From assembly GCF_037949795.1 (NCBI RefSeq), contig NZ_CP149934.1:513501-577500 (forward strand): a stretch of 64,000 bases of DNA, read 5' to 3'. This document shows positions 21,290 to 29,059 of the stretch, in pieces (within the stretch, counting starts at the first letter, position 1; the number at the start of each line of letters is the position of its first letter). The DNA comes from Thioclava sp. GXIMD2076 (GTDB taxonomy: Bacteria > Pseudomonadota > Alphaproteobacteria > Rhodobacterales > Rhodobacteraceae). The position numbers and the translations under genes are program-made. The notes beneath the pieces were generated by a model that was given only the letters and a program-made list of their open reading frames with translations, had not been told where the DNA came from and did not search any database.

Positions 21290-21555
21290 TTCGCGCCCTC
21301 CGCGTTCATTGCAAGCTCGGCGCCCAAGATCTCGTGGGTCAGCGTGTTGCGGGTGACGATCAGCCACGAGCGGTCGCCCTGCTCGTGATACCAGAGCTCG
21401 CGATGCACACCTGCCGGATTGTCGCGCAGGAAAACATACTCGGCAAAGGCCGCCTCGCCCGCATCAGGCGCAGGCCGCGCCATCAGGGAGACATCGCCCA
21501 GATAAGCAAACTCCTGCGCGTCCCGCAGGCCAAGAAGAGGATGGGGTATCAGCAT
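21286..21555 (-). CDS. mgdB: Delta subunit of the sarcosine-oxidase-like dehydrogenase, lacking the zinc cysteines
   Basis: An 89-residue SoxD homologue. The family segments LRDAQEFAYLGD, LMARP and LRDNPAGVHRELWYHEQGD are clear, so orthology is not in doubt. The N-terminal Cys-x2-Cys pair of the classical zinc site is absent (the sequence is IPHPLLG), and the distal cysteine is replaced in HEQGD. The protein contains no cysteine at all, so it cannot bind zinc as TSOX delta does. ATG 21555 starts 10 nt after the beta-subunit stop. Confidence 0.8.
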   Translation of the reverse strand: MLIPHPLLGLRDAQEFAYLGDVSLMARPAPDAGEAAFAEYVFLRDNPAGVHRELWYHEQGDRSWLIVTRNTLTHEILGAELAMNAEGAK

Positions 21556-21565
21556 GATCTGGGCC

Positions 21566-22816
21566 TCAGTGCAGGTTCGGTTGGGCACCAACGCCCTTTT
21601 CATCAATGACATAGCCACGCGCGAAACGATCAAGCCGCATCTTCGCGGTGACCTCGTGGCTTTGCCCCGTGGCCAGAAGATGGGCAAAGCAGAAGCCCGA
21701 GGCCGGCGTCGCCTTGAACCCGCCATAGCACCAGCCCGCATTCAGGTAGAGCCCCGAGACCGGCGTCTCGTCGATGATGGGCGAGCCATCCATCGACATA
21801 TCCATGATGCCGCCCCAATTGCGCAACAGCCGCGCGCGCCCGATCATCGGCATCAAGGCCATGCCGCCTTCGAGCACATCCTCGACCACCGGAAGATTAC
21901 CGCGCTGCGCATAGGAATTATAGCCGTCGATATCGCCGCCAAAGACCAGCCCGCCCTTATCGGACTGGCTGATATAGAAATGCCCCGCGCCAAAGGTGAT
22001 CACATTGTCGATCAGCGGTTTCAGCCCTTCGGATACAAAGGCCTGCAGCACATGGCTCTCGATCGGCAGGCGCATCCCCGCCTTTTCCATAACACGGCTC
22101 GTGGATCCTGCCACCGCCACACCGACCTTCTTCGCCCCGATAAATCCGCGCGAGGTCTCGACCCCCTCGACACGGCCATTATTGATACGGAAACCGGTAA
22201 CCTCGCAATTCTGGATGATATCGACGCCGCGCTGGTCGGCGCCGCGCGCATAGCCCCAGACCACGCCATCATGGCGCGCCGTGCCCGCGCGGGGCTGGAT
22301 CAGCGCCCCTTTGATCGGGAAGCGGGCATTGTCGAAATTGAGATAGGGGAGCATGCCCCGCAGATCGGCCGCATCCACCAGTTTCGCGCCAGCCTCCGAG
22401 AGCATCATCGCATTGCCGCGCCGACGATAGGCATCACGCTGTCCGTCGCTATGGAACAGGTTGTAGATCCCGCGCTGGCTGACCATCGAGTTGAAATTGG
22501 TCTCCTGCTCGAGGTTTTCCCACAGCTTCATCGACAGCTCGTAGAAGGGCTGGTTTCCGGGCAAGAGGTAGTTCGAGCGGATAATCGTGGTGTTCCTCCC
22601 GATATTGCCCGAGCCGAGCCAGCCCTTTTCCAAAACCGCGATCTTCAGATGGCCGAAGTTTTTCGAGAGATAAAAGGCCGTCGAGAGACCATGACCACCG
22701 CCGCCGACGATGATCACATCATAGGCCGGTTTGGGCTCGGGATCGCGCCACAAAGGCCCCCATCCCTTATGCCCCGTCAGCGCCTCTTTCAGCACCCTGA
22801 ACCCTGAAAACTTCAT
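21566..22816 (-). CDS. mgdA: N-methylglutamate dehydrogenase / sarcosine oxidase beta subunit
   Basis: A 416-residue FAD/FMN flavoprotein and the catalytic demethylating subunit. VIIVGGGGHGLSTAFYL near residue 34 binds FAD. SGNIGRNTTIIRSNYL near 88 is the conserved family segment around the flavin, and LYLNAGWCYGGFKATPASG lies near the C terminus. It is the first gene of the dehydrogenase operon and diverges from the GlxA-type regulator across 110 nt. Substrate choice between sarcosine and N-methylglutamate rests on context. Confidence 0.83.
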   Translation of the reverse strand: MKFSGFRVLKEALTGHKGWGPLWRDPEPKPAYDVIIVGGGGHGLSTAFYLSKNFGHLKIAVLEKGWLGSGNIGRNTTIIRSNYLLPGNQPFYELSMKLWENLEQETNFNSMVSQRGIYNLFHSDGQRDAYRRRGNAMMLSEAGAKLVDAADLRGMLPYLNFDNARFPIKGALIQPRAGTARHDGVVWGYARGADQRGVDIIQNCEVTGFRINNGRVEGVETSRGFIGAKKVGVAVAGSTSRVMEKAGMRLPIESHVLQAFVSEGLKPLIDNVITFGAGHFYISQSDKGGLVFGGDIDGYNSYAQRGNLPVVEDVLEGGMALMPMIGRARLLRNWGGIMDMSMDGSPIIDETPVSGLYLNAGWCYGGFKATPASGFCFAHLLATGQSHEVTAKMRLDRFARGYVIDEKGVGAQPNLH

Positions 22817-22926
22817 GACCTGCGCTCCTTTATCTGGCTCAGGCTATGCGGGATCAGATGAATAAACTTCTTTATATACGCCATATACTATCGTAAAAAT
22901 GCCATTAGGATTAATCGGGCAAGCCT

Positions 22927-23877
22927 ATGCAACATATCGCCTTTCTGCTTCTGGACGGCTATGCGCTAATGTCCACGGCCTCGGCCCTCGAGCCATTGCG
23001 CGCGGCCAACCAGTTCCGCCCGGGCAGCTACGAGATCACGATTCTCGCGGGCCAGGAGCGTGCGGTCTCCTCGATCGGGTCGGAATTTCCGGCACGCCCC
23101 TTCCGCACGACCCCGCCCGAGTTCGATCTGGTCTTCGTGGTGGCGGGCGGCGATCCGGCCCGCGTGACCGACCCTGCCTTGATGGCATGGCTGCGTGAGG
23201 CCGACCGGAAGGGCGTGGCCTTGGGCGGCATCTCGGGCGGGGCGCTGGTCCTTGCACGGGCGGGGTTGCTGGAAGGGCGGCGTTTTACCGTCCATTGGCA
23301 TCATTATGAGGATATCGAGGCGATGGGCGGCGACTGGCTGCTGGAACGGCGGCTCTTTGTGATCGACCGCAACCGCTATACCTGCGCAGGCGGCACAGCG
23401 CCTCTGGATATGATGTATGCGCTGATTACACGCGATTTCGGCACGGGCTTCGCACGGCGGATCGCGGACTGGTTCATGCAGACCGAGGTGCGCGGGCCCG
23501 AAGCCCCGCAAATCGCCTCGATCGAGGCGCGATACGGGGTGATGCCGCCTGTGGTGACCGCCTGTATCGAGCTGATGGAAAGCCATATCGCCGATCCGCT
23601 CGACCAGAGCCAGTTGGCAAGCCTTGCAGGTGCCTCGCTCAGGCAGGTGCAGCGGCAGTTCAAATCGGCCATGGACCGGACAATGATGGAGGTCTATCGC
23701 CAGATCCGTCTGGAGAAGGCACGCGAGCTGATCGTGAACACGCGGCTGCCGCTCTCGGAAATCGCGCATCTGACGGGTTTCGCCACGCAGTCGCATTTTA
23801 CCGACCGCTTCCGCGAGGCCTATGGTCATGCGCCGCGCAGCCTGCGCGACAAAAAAAGCCCGACGTCACGAGAGTGA
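22927..23877 (+). CDS. glxA: GlxA-family AraC regulator of the methylamine cluster
   Basis: A 316-residue regulator. A DJ-1/PfpI-like domain (residues 1-170, with GGISGGALVLARAGLL) is followed by two AraC-type helix-turn-helix motifs (QLASLAGASLRQVQRQFK and EIAHLTGFATQSHFTDRFREAYG). Relatives such as GlxA, GbdR and SouR respond to betaine-type compounds. It sits between the dehydrogenase operon and gmaS-mgs and diverges from mgdA, so it probably activates one or both. The last codons overlap the gmaS terminator. The inducer is unknown. Confidence 0.8.
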   Translation: MQHIAFLLLDGYALMSTASALEPLRAANQFRPGSYEITILAGQERAVSSIGSEFPARPFRTTPPEFDLVFVVAGGDPARVTDPALMAWLREADRKGVALGGISGGALVLARAGLLEGRRFTVHWHHYEDIEAMGGDWLLERRLFVIDRNRYTCAGGTAPLDMMYALITRDFGTGFARRIADWFMQTEVRGPEAPQIASIEARYGVMPPVVTACIELMESHIADPLDQSQLASLAGASLRQVQRQFKSAMDRTMMEVYRQIRLEKARELIVNTRLPLSEIAHLTGFATQSHFTDRFREAYGHAPRSLRDKKSPTSRE

Positions 23878-23886
23878 GCGCCGGGC
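23851..23886 (-). terminator. Intrinsic terminator of the mgs-gmaS operon
   Basis: On the minus strand, GCCCGGCGCTCAC and GTGACGTCGGGC pair around TCTC with one wobble and one bulge, followed by seven T. It begins just past the gmaS stop and is embedded in the last codons of the convergent glxA-type gene. Confidence 0.8.
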
Positions 23887-23908
23887 ATCAGGAGGGGTAA
23901 TTCCGCGC

Positions 23909-25213
23909 TCAGATATCGAGCGTATTGTCCTTTTCCCATTGCGAGAAATGCGACACGAAGGACGTCCATTCCTGCATCTTCATCTTGATATAGGAGGCCG
24001 AGAACTCCGACCCCATCGCGGCTTTCAGCCCCTCATCGGCGTCAAAATTGCGCAGCGCATCGAGCAGGTTCAGCGGCAGGCGCGGCGCATCCTTCACCTT
24101 GTAGCCTTCGGCATACATGTCGATGTCATGGCGCGGCCCCGGATCGGCCTTGGAGCGGATGCCCGAAAGCCCCGCCGCGATGATCACCGCCTGCAACAGA
24201 TAGGGGTTCACCGCCCCATCGGGCAGGCGCAGCTCGAACCGGCCCGGACCGGGAACGCGGACCATATGGGTGCGGTTATTGCCGGTCCAAGTGACCGTAT
24301 TGGGCGCCCATGTCGCACCAGAGGTCGTGCGCGGCGCATTGATCCGCTTATAGCTATTGACCGTAGGGTTGGTGATCGCGGCCAAGGCTTCCGCGTGCTT
24401 CATGATGCCGCCCAGGAAGGTGCGGCCCTGATCCGAGAGACCCAGCTCTTTGGACTTATCGGCAAAGGCATTGACCTTGCCCTCCAGATCCCAGACCGAG
24501 ATATGCGCGTGGCAGCCATTGCCCGTCAGCCCCTCGATGGGTTTGGGCATGAAGGTGGCGCGCATACCGTGTTTCTCGGCGATCGACTTCACCATGAACT
24601 TGAAGAAGCTGTGGCGGTCGGCGGTGACCATCGCATCATCAAAGCCCCAGTTCATCTCGAACTGGCCATTGGCATCCTCATGGTCGTTCTGATAGGCACC
24701 CCAGCCGAGCTCCAGCATATAATCGCTGATTTCGGCAATGATATCATAGCGCCGCATCACGGCCTGCTGGTCGTAGCAGGGTTTGGCCGCGGTATCATAG
24801 GGGTCCGAGATCTGATCGCCCTCAGGCGTCAGCAGGAAGAATTCGGCCTCGATACCGGTCTTTACCCGCAGCCCCTCGGCCGCCGCCTCATCGACCAGCT
24901 TCTTCAGCACATTGCGCGGTGCCTGATCCACCGGCTCGCCTTCCATCACGCAATTGGCCGGAACCCATGCCACCTCGGGTTTCCATGGCAGCTGGATCGC
25001 GCAGGCGCTATCGGGGACCGCCAGCATATCGGGATGGGCAGGCGTCAGATCGAGCCATGTGGCAAAACCCGCAAATCCCGCGCCGTCTTCTTCCATATCG
25101 GTGATCGCCTGCGCGGGCACCAGCTTCGCGCGCTGGCCCCCGAAGAGATCCGTATAGGAGACCATGAAATATTTGACGCCCTTCTCGCGGGCAAATTCGG
25201 CCAATCCTGCCAT
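23909..25213 (-). CDS. gmaS: Gamma-glutamylmethylamide synthetase (glutamine-synthetase-like)
   Basis: A 434-residue member of the glutamine synthetase superfamily often named type III GS or GlnT. The GS ligand segments are GIEAEFFL, NDHEDANGQFEMNW, TGNGCHAHISVWD and PGPGRFELRLPDGAVNPYL. ATG 25213 has AGAGGTG upstream. It is followed on the same strand by no other gene and preceded by mgsABC homologues, while the divergent operon encodes the dehydrogenase. That combination is the N-methylglutamate pathway, in which GmaS ligates methylamine to glutamate. A plain glutamine synthetase cannot be excluded by sequence alone. Confidence 0.8.
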   Translation of the reverse strand: MAGLAEFAREKGVKYFMVSYTDLFGGQRAKLVPAQAITDMEEDGAGFAGFATWLDLTPAHPDMLAVPDSACAIQLPWKPEVAWVPANCVMEGEPVDQAPRNVLKKLVDEAAAEGLRVKTGIEAEFFLLTPEGDQISDPYDTAAKPCYDQQAVMRRYDIIAEISDYMLELGWGAYQNDHEDANGQFEMNWGFDDAMVTADRHSFFKFMVKSIAEKHGMRATFMPKPIEGLTGNGCHAHISVWDLEGKVNAFADKSKELGLSDQGRTFLGGIMKHAEALAAITNPTVNSYKRINAPRTTSGATWAPNTVTWTGNNRTHMVRVPGPGRFELRLPDGAVNPYLLQAVIIAAGLSGIRSKADPGPRHDIDMYAEGYKVKDAPRLPLNLLDALRNFDADEGLKAAMGSEFSASYIKMKMQEWTSFVSHFSQWEKDNTLDI

Positions 25214-25281
25214 CTGAACACCTCTTATCCCTGTTGCATGGGGCGGGGCGTTTGCCGCCCTCGCCCTGTCTTCCGGCTGGC

Positions 25282-26607
25282 TCAGAAGCCGCCCTTGCCC
25301 GGCCACCAGTTGGTGCCCGCCAGCGGCACCTGCGCCATTGCGGCCGCTTCCATCGTCAGCGCGCACAGATCCTCGGGCTCGAGATTATGGACATGGTTAT
25401 GGCCACAGGCCCGCGCGATGGTCTGGCATTCGAGCGTCATCACGTTGAGGTAGTTGCGCAGCCGGCGCCCTGCCGCCACCGGATCGAGCCGCTTCATCAG
25501 CTCGGGGTCCTGCGTGGTGATGCCCGCCGGATCTCGGCCCTCATGCCAGTCGTCATAGGCGCCCGCCGTGGTGCCGAGCGCGTTATATTCGGCCTCCCAA
25601 CGCGGGTCGTTATCGCCAAGCGCGATCAGCGCCGCCGTGCCGATCGCCACCGCATCCGCGCCGAGGGCCAAGGCCTTTGCCACATCAGCCCCCGAGCGGA
25701 TACCGCCCGAGACCACCAGCTGCACCTCGCGGTGCATGCCGAGATCCTGCAGCGCCTGCACGGCGGGGCGGATACAGGCCAGTGTCGGCTGGCCAACGTT
25801 TTCAATGAACACATCCTGCGTGGCGGCCGTGCCGCCCTGCATGCCATCAAGCACCACCACATCGGCACCGGCTTTCACCGCAAGCGCCGTGTCGTAATAG
25901 GGGCGCGCACCCCCCACCTTGATATAGATCGGCTTCTCCCAATTGGTGATCTCGCGCAGCTCCAAGATCTTGATCTCCAGATCATCGGGGCCGGTCCAGT
26001 CGGGGTGCCGGCAGGCCGAACGCTGGTCGATCCCCACCGGCAGATCACGCATGCCCGCAACCCGTTCGGTGATCTTCTGACCCAGCAGCATCCCGCCACC
26101 GCCCGGTTTGGCGCCCTGCCCCACCACGATTTCAATCGCATCGGCGCGGCGCAGGTCATCGGGGTTCATCCCGTAACGCGAGGGCAGATATTGATAGACG
26201 AGTTTCTCGGAATGGCCGCGTTCTTCCTCGGTCATGCCGCCATCGCCGGTGGTGGTCGAGGTGCCCGCAAGGCTGGCCCCGCGCCCCAGAGCCTCTTTCG
26301 CATGGCCCGACAGCGCGCCAAAAGACATGCCCGCAATGGTGATCGGGATCTTGAGCTCAATCGGCTTCTTGGCAAAACGTGTGCCCAGAGTCACCGAGGT
26401 GTCGCATTTCTCGCGATAGCCCTCGAGCGGATAGCGCGACATTGACGCGCCCAAGAACAACAGGTCGTCGAAATGCGGCACACGGCGTTTTGCGCCCCCG
26501 CCACGGATATCATAGATACCGGTCGCCGCGGCACGGCGGATCTCGGAATTGACCTCCTTGGAGAAGGTCCAGCTCTGGCGCGGTTCGGTCTGCGGTGTCT
26601 TTTCCAT
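25282..26607 (-). CDS. mgsC: N-methylglutamate synthase FMN subunit (glutamate-synthase-like)
   Basis: A 441-residue homologue of the FMN-binding central domain of glutamate synthase, here a free protein. FGALSGHAKEALGRGA and the glycine-rich stretch at GQGAKPGGGGMLLG are visible. VVSGGIRSGADVAKALALGADAVAIGTAAL is the phosphate-binding end of the barrel. Together with the amidotransferase and GXGXG subunits it would move a methylamino group onto 2-oxoglutarate. It begins 11 nt after mgsB. The same family is called glxD in rhizobia. Confidence 0.82.
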   Translation of the reverse strand: MEKTPQTEPRQSWTFSKEVNSEIRRAAATGIYDIRGGGAKRRVPHFDDLLFLGASMSRYPLEGYREKCDTSVTLGTRFAKKPIELKIPITIAGMSFGALSGHAKEALGRGASLAGTSTTTGDGGMTEEERGHSEKLVYQYLPSRYGMNPDDLRRADAIEIVVGQGAKPGGGGMLLGQKITERVAGMRDLPVGIDQRSACRHPDWTGPDDLEIKILELREITNWEKPIYIKVGGARPYYDTALAVKAGADVVVLDGMQGGTAATQDVFIENVGQPTLACIRPAVQALQDLGMHREVQLVVSGGIRSGADVAKALALGADAVAIGTAALIALGDNDPRWEAEYNALGTTAGAYDDWHEGRDPAGITTQDPELMKRLDPVAAGRRLRNYLNVMTLECQTIARACGHNHVHNLEPEDLCALTMEAAAMAQVPLAGTNWWPGKGGF

Positions 26608-26618
26608 CTACGCGCTCC

Positions 26619-27302
26619 TCAATATTCGTCTGCGTGGTCGATGTTGAAATTGTAGAGCTTGCGCGACGAGCCGTAGCGTTTGAACTCTTCGGGTTTGGCA
26701 TCGGCGCCGGTCTTCTCGAGAATATCCTTCAGGAAGGCGATATGCTCGGGGCGCATCTCCTTCTCGACGCAATCGGCGCCGAGCGATTTCACTTTGCCGC
26801 GCACAAACAGACGCGCCTCATAAAGGCTGTCGCCCAAGGCATCGCCCGCATCCCCCAGCACGACCAGATTGCCGCGCTGCGCCATGAAGGCCGACATATG
26901 GCCGATATTGCCATGCACCACGATATCGATCCCCTTCATCGAGATCCCGCAGCGCGAGGACGCATTGCCCTTGATGTTCAGGAGCCCACCACGACCAGTG
27001 GCACCGGCATATTGGCTGGCATCGCCCTCGATGGTGACCATGCCCGACATCATATTCTCGGCCACCCCCGGACCGGTCGAGCCCTCGACCGTCACTGTGG
27101 CTTCCTTGTTCATGCCCGCGCAGTAATAGCCCGTCGAGCCCTTGATGGTCACGCTCAGCGGGCCATCAAGCCCCACGGCCACCGCATGGGAGCCGCGCGG
27201 ATTGGTGATGTCGAAGGCTTCATTCTTGCGGTCTTTGGCGGCCGCCTGCAAGGTGGAGTTCAGCTCGCGCAGCTCCATCTGCGACATATCCAGAACACTC
27301 AT
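26619..27302 (-). CDS. mgsB: N-methylglutamate synthase GXGXG subunit
   Basis: A 227-residue right-handed beta-helix protein corresponding to the GXGXG C-terminal domain of glutamate synthase. Repeating glycine-rich turns (IKGSTGYYCAGMNKEATVTV, VEGSTGPGVAENMMSG, GDASQYAGATGRGGLLNIKG) run from about residue 40 to 165. It is a scaffold rather than a catalyst. It lies between the amidotransferase gene (3 nt away) and the FMN-subunit gene (11 nt away), in the mgsABC/glxBCD order. Confidence 0.85.
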   Translation of the reverse strand: MSVLDMSQMELRELNSTLQAAAKDRKNEAFDITNPRGSHAVAVGLDGPLSVTIKGSTGYYCAGMNKEATVTVEGSTGPGVAENMMSGMVTIEGDASQYAGATGRGGLLNIKGNASSRCGISMKGIDIVVHGNIGHMSAFMAQRGNLVVLGDAGDALGDSLYEARLFVRGKVKSLGADCVEKEMRPEHIAFLKDILEKTGADAKPEEFKRYGSSRKLYNFNIDHADEY

Positions 27303-27305
27303 GGA

Positions 27306-28193
27306 TCAACGCTCCCAGAAATAGACAGTGGCGGGTTCGGGCTCCCAGACGCGGGCCGCCTCGATTCCCGGCAAATCGGCAAAGGCGCGGTATTCGGAGG
27401 CAAAGGCCACATAATCCTCGGTCTCGGCCATGATCGCGGGCTTGCAGGCGATCGGGTCACGCACCACGCCAAAGCCGTTCTTGGTGCCGGTGACAAAGGT
27501 GAAGAAGCCGTCGAGATCCTTCAGCGTGCCTTCCAGCGCCTCGCCAAGGCTCGCGCCCTCGGCAATGCGCGAGGAGATATAGGCCGCCCCCACTTCGGTA
27601 TCATTCTCGGTCTTGGTGAAGACACCCTTCTTGGCCAGCTTGCGGCGCATCGAATTGTGGTTCGAGAGCGAGCCATTATGCACCAGACATTGGTCATCGG
27701 CGGTCGAGAACGGGTGCGCACCTTGCGTTGTCACGGCGGATTCGGTCGCCATACGGGTATGGCCGATGCCGTGGCTGCCGCCCATTTCACGGATACCGAA
27801 GCGCGCCGCCACATCCTTGGGCAGGCCGATCTCCTTGTAGATCTCCATGCTTTCGCCCACGCCCATCACGCGCAGCCCCTTGGCCTCGACGGCCGCCAGA
27901 AGGGCAGCCTCGGCTTCCATCGGCGCCTTGATAACGGCATGGGTGGACACAACCTTCACCGACACCCCAACGCCTGCGGCCTTGGACAGATCGTCTTCCA
28001 GACCTGCAAAATCCACATCCGGCGTATCCGATTGCACGGTGATCTTCACACCATCGCTCTCATCGCCATAGATCGCGATCCCCGCACTATCGGGGCCGCG
28101 TTCAGTCATGGTGATCAGCATATCGGTCAGCATATCGCCCAGCTTCGGGCGCAGATCGTCCTTCTTCAGAAAAAGGCCAACAATCCCACACAT
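27306..28193 (-). CDS. mgsA: N-methylglutamate synthase amidotransferase subunit
   Basis: A 295-residue class II (Ntn) glutamine amidotransferase. The catalytic Cys follows the start Met directly (MCGIVGLFLKK). GHTRMATESAVTTQGAHPF and LVHNGSLSNHNSMRR carry the substrate-binding Arg and the Asn/Gly pair. In this pathway it would release methylamine from gamma-glutamylmethylamide. It is the first gene of mgsABC-gmaS, and a palindromic operator lies about 70 nt upstream. Confidence 0.85.
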   Translation of the reverse strand: MCGIVGLFLKKDDLRPKLGDMLTDMLITMTERGPDSAGIAIYGDESDGVKITVQSDTPDVDFAGLEDDLSKAAGVGVSVKVVSTHAVIKAPMEAEAALLAAVEAKGLRVMGVGESMEIYKEIGLPKDVAARFGIREMGGSHGIGHTRMATESAVTTQGAHPFSTADDQCLVHNGSLSNHNSMRRKLAKKGVFTKTENDTEVGAAYISSRIAEGASLGEALEGTLKDLDGFFTFVTGTKNGFGVVRDPIACKPAIMAETEDYVAFASEYRAFADLPGIEAARVWEPEPATVYFWER

Positions 28194-28261
28194 AGGTCAT
28201 CTCCCAGACATCGAGACCGGCGCCAGCGCGCCTTCTTCAAAATCACTAAGGAGAATTTTTT

Positions 28262-28276
28262 ATTCCTAATAGGAAA
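28262..28276. promoter_or_regulatory. Operator palindrome upstream of mgsA, matching the XRE-cupin site
   Basis: ATTCCTAATAGGAAA fits the pattern WTTCCT-N3-AGGAAA. The same pattern occurs at 29041-29055 upstream of the XRE-cupin regulator gene. It probably links that regulator to the mgsABC-gmaS promoter. Confidence 0.6.
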
Positions 28277-28360
28277 ATAATTACGATCCCGATCACTGCC
28301 CCGCCATTGCCTAGAATTTAACCGCCCTCGCGCATTGATGGTCACGCGTTGGGCGCCCGG

Positions 28361-28996
28361 TCAACGCGATTGCGGATAGGTGATGATCGACAGATAGCGG
28401 ATCGGCAGGTCCGAGAGATCCTCCGGCCCATGCGGCGCATCCGCATCGAACAGAAGCGAGTCGCCCGCCTCCAGCACATAGCGCTGGTCGCCATGGCGGT
28501 AGGTCATCGTGCCATCGATCATATAGAGAAGCTCGATCCCCTCATGCTGGAAGATGGGGAATTTGTCCGACGGGCTTTCAAGCGTGATCATATAGGGCTC
28601 GACCACCACGCCCGAATTGTTCGAGCCGATATGGCCCAGAAGCTGGTATTGATGACCGGCCCGCGTGCCCTCGCGCTCAATCTCCACGCCATCGCCGGCC
28701 TTCACATGCATGCAGCCGCGCGCTTCCTCATAGCCCGAGAACAGCTGCACCAGCGGCACACGCAGCGCATGGGCCAGCACCGAGATCGTCGAGAGCGAGG
28801 GGGAGGTCACGCCATTCTCGATCTTGGACAGCATCCCCACCGACAGCCCCGTCTGCCCCGCCAGATCGGCCACCGTCATACGCTGGCGCTTGCGCAGATC
28901 GCGCACCTGACGGCCAATCGCCACCTCGAGATTCTTCTCGCGGATCTCGCGCACGGCATGGGGGTTCTGTTGCAGCCCCTTCCTGGTCTGTGGCAC
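28361..28996 (-). CDS. XRE-family regulator with cupin domain
   Basis: About 211 residues. An N-terminal HTH_3 domain (VRDLRKRQRMTVADLAGQTG followed by SVGMLSKIENGVTSPSLSTI) precedes a cupin sensor domain (IFQHEGIELLYMIDGTM and YVLEAGDSLLFDADAPHGPE). The start is placed at GTG 28996 because AAGGAG lies six bases upstream; a TTG at 29035 is an alternative. The gene lies upstream of mgsA on the same strand. Matched palindromes before both genes suggest autoregulation and control of the methylamine genes, probably sensing an amine or amino acid. Confidence 0.78.
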   Translation of the reverse strand: MPQTRKGLQQNPHAVREIREKNLEVAIGRQVRDLRKRQRMTVADLAGQTGLSVGMLSKIENGVTSPSLSTISVLAHALRVPLVQLFSGYEEARGCMHVKAGDGVEIEREGTRAGHQYQLLGHIGSNNSGVVVEPYMITLESPSDKFPIFQHEGIELLYMIDGTMTYRHGDQRYVLEAGDSLLFDADAPHGPEDLSDLPIRYLSIITYPQSR

Positions 28997-29040
28997 CTCT
29001 GGCTCCTTCGCTATCCTCGAAGGGCCATCTTGCAAGAAAT

Positions 29041-29055
29041 TTTCCTCTCAGGAAA
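29041..29055. promoter_or_regulatory. Operator palindrome upstream of the XRE-cupin gene
   Basis: TTTCCTCTCAGGAAA is an inverted repeat with 6-bp arms and a 3-nt spacer. It differs from the site upstream of mgsA at one arm position. It lies 45-59 nt before the preferred GTG start, as expected for autoregulation. Confidence 0.6.
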
Positions 29056-29059
29056 GACT

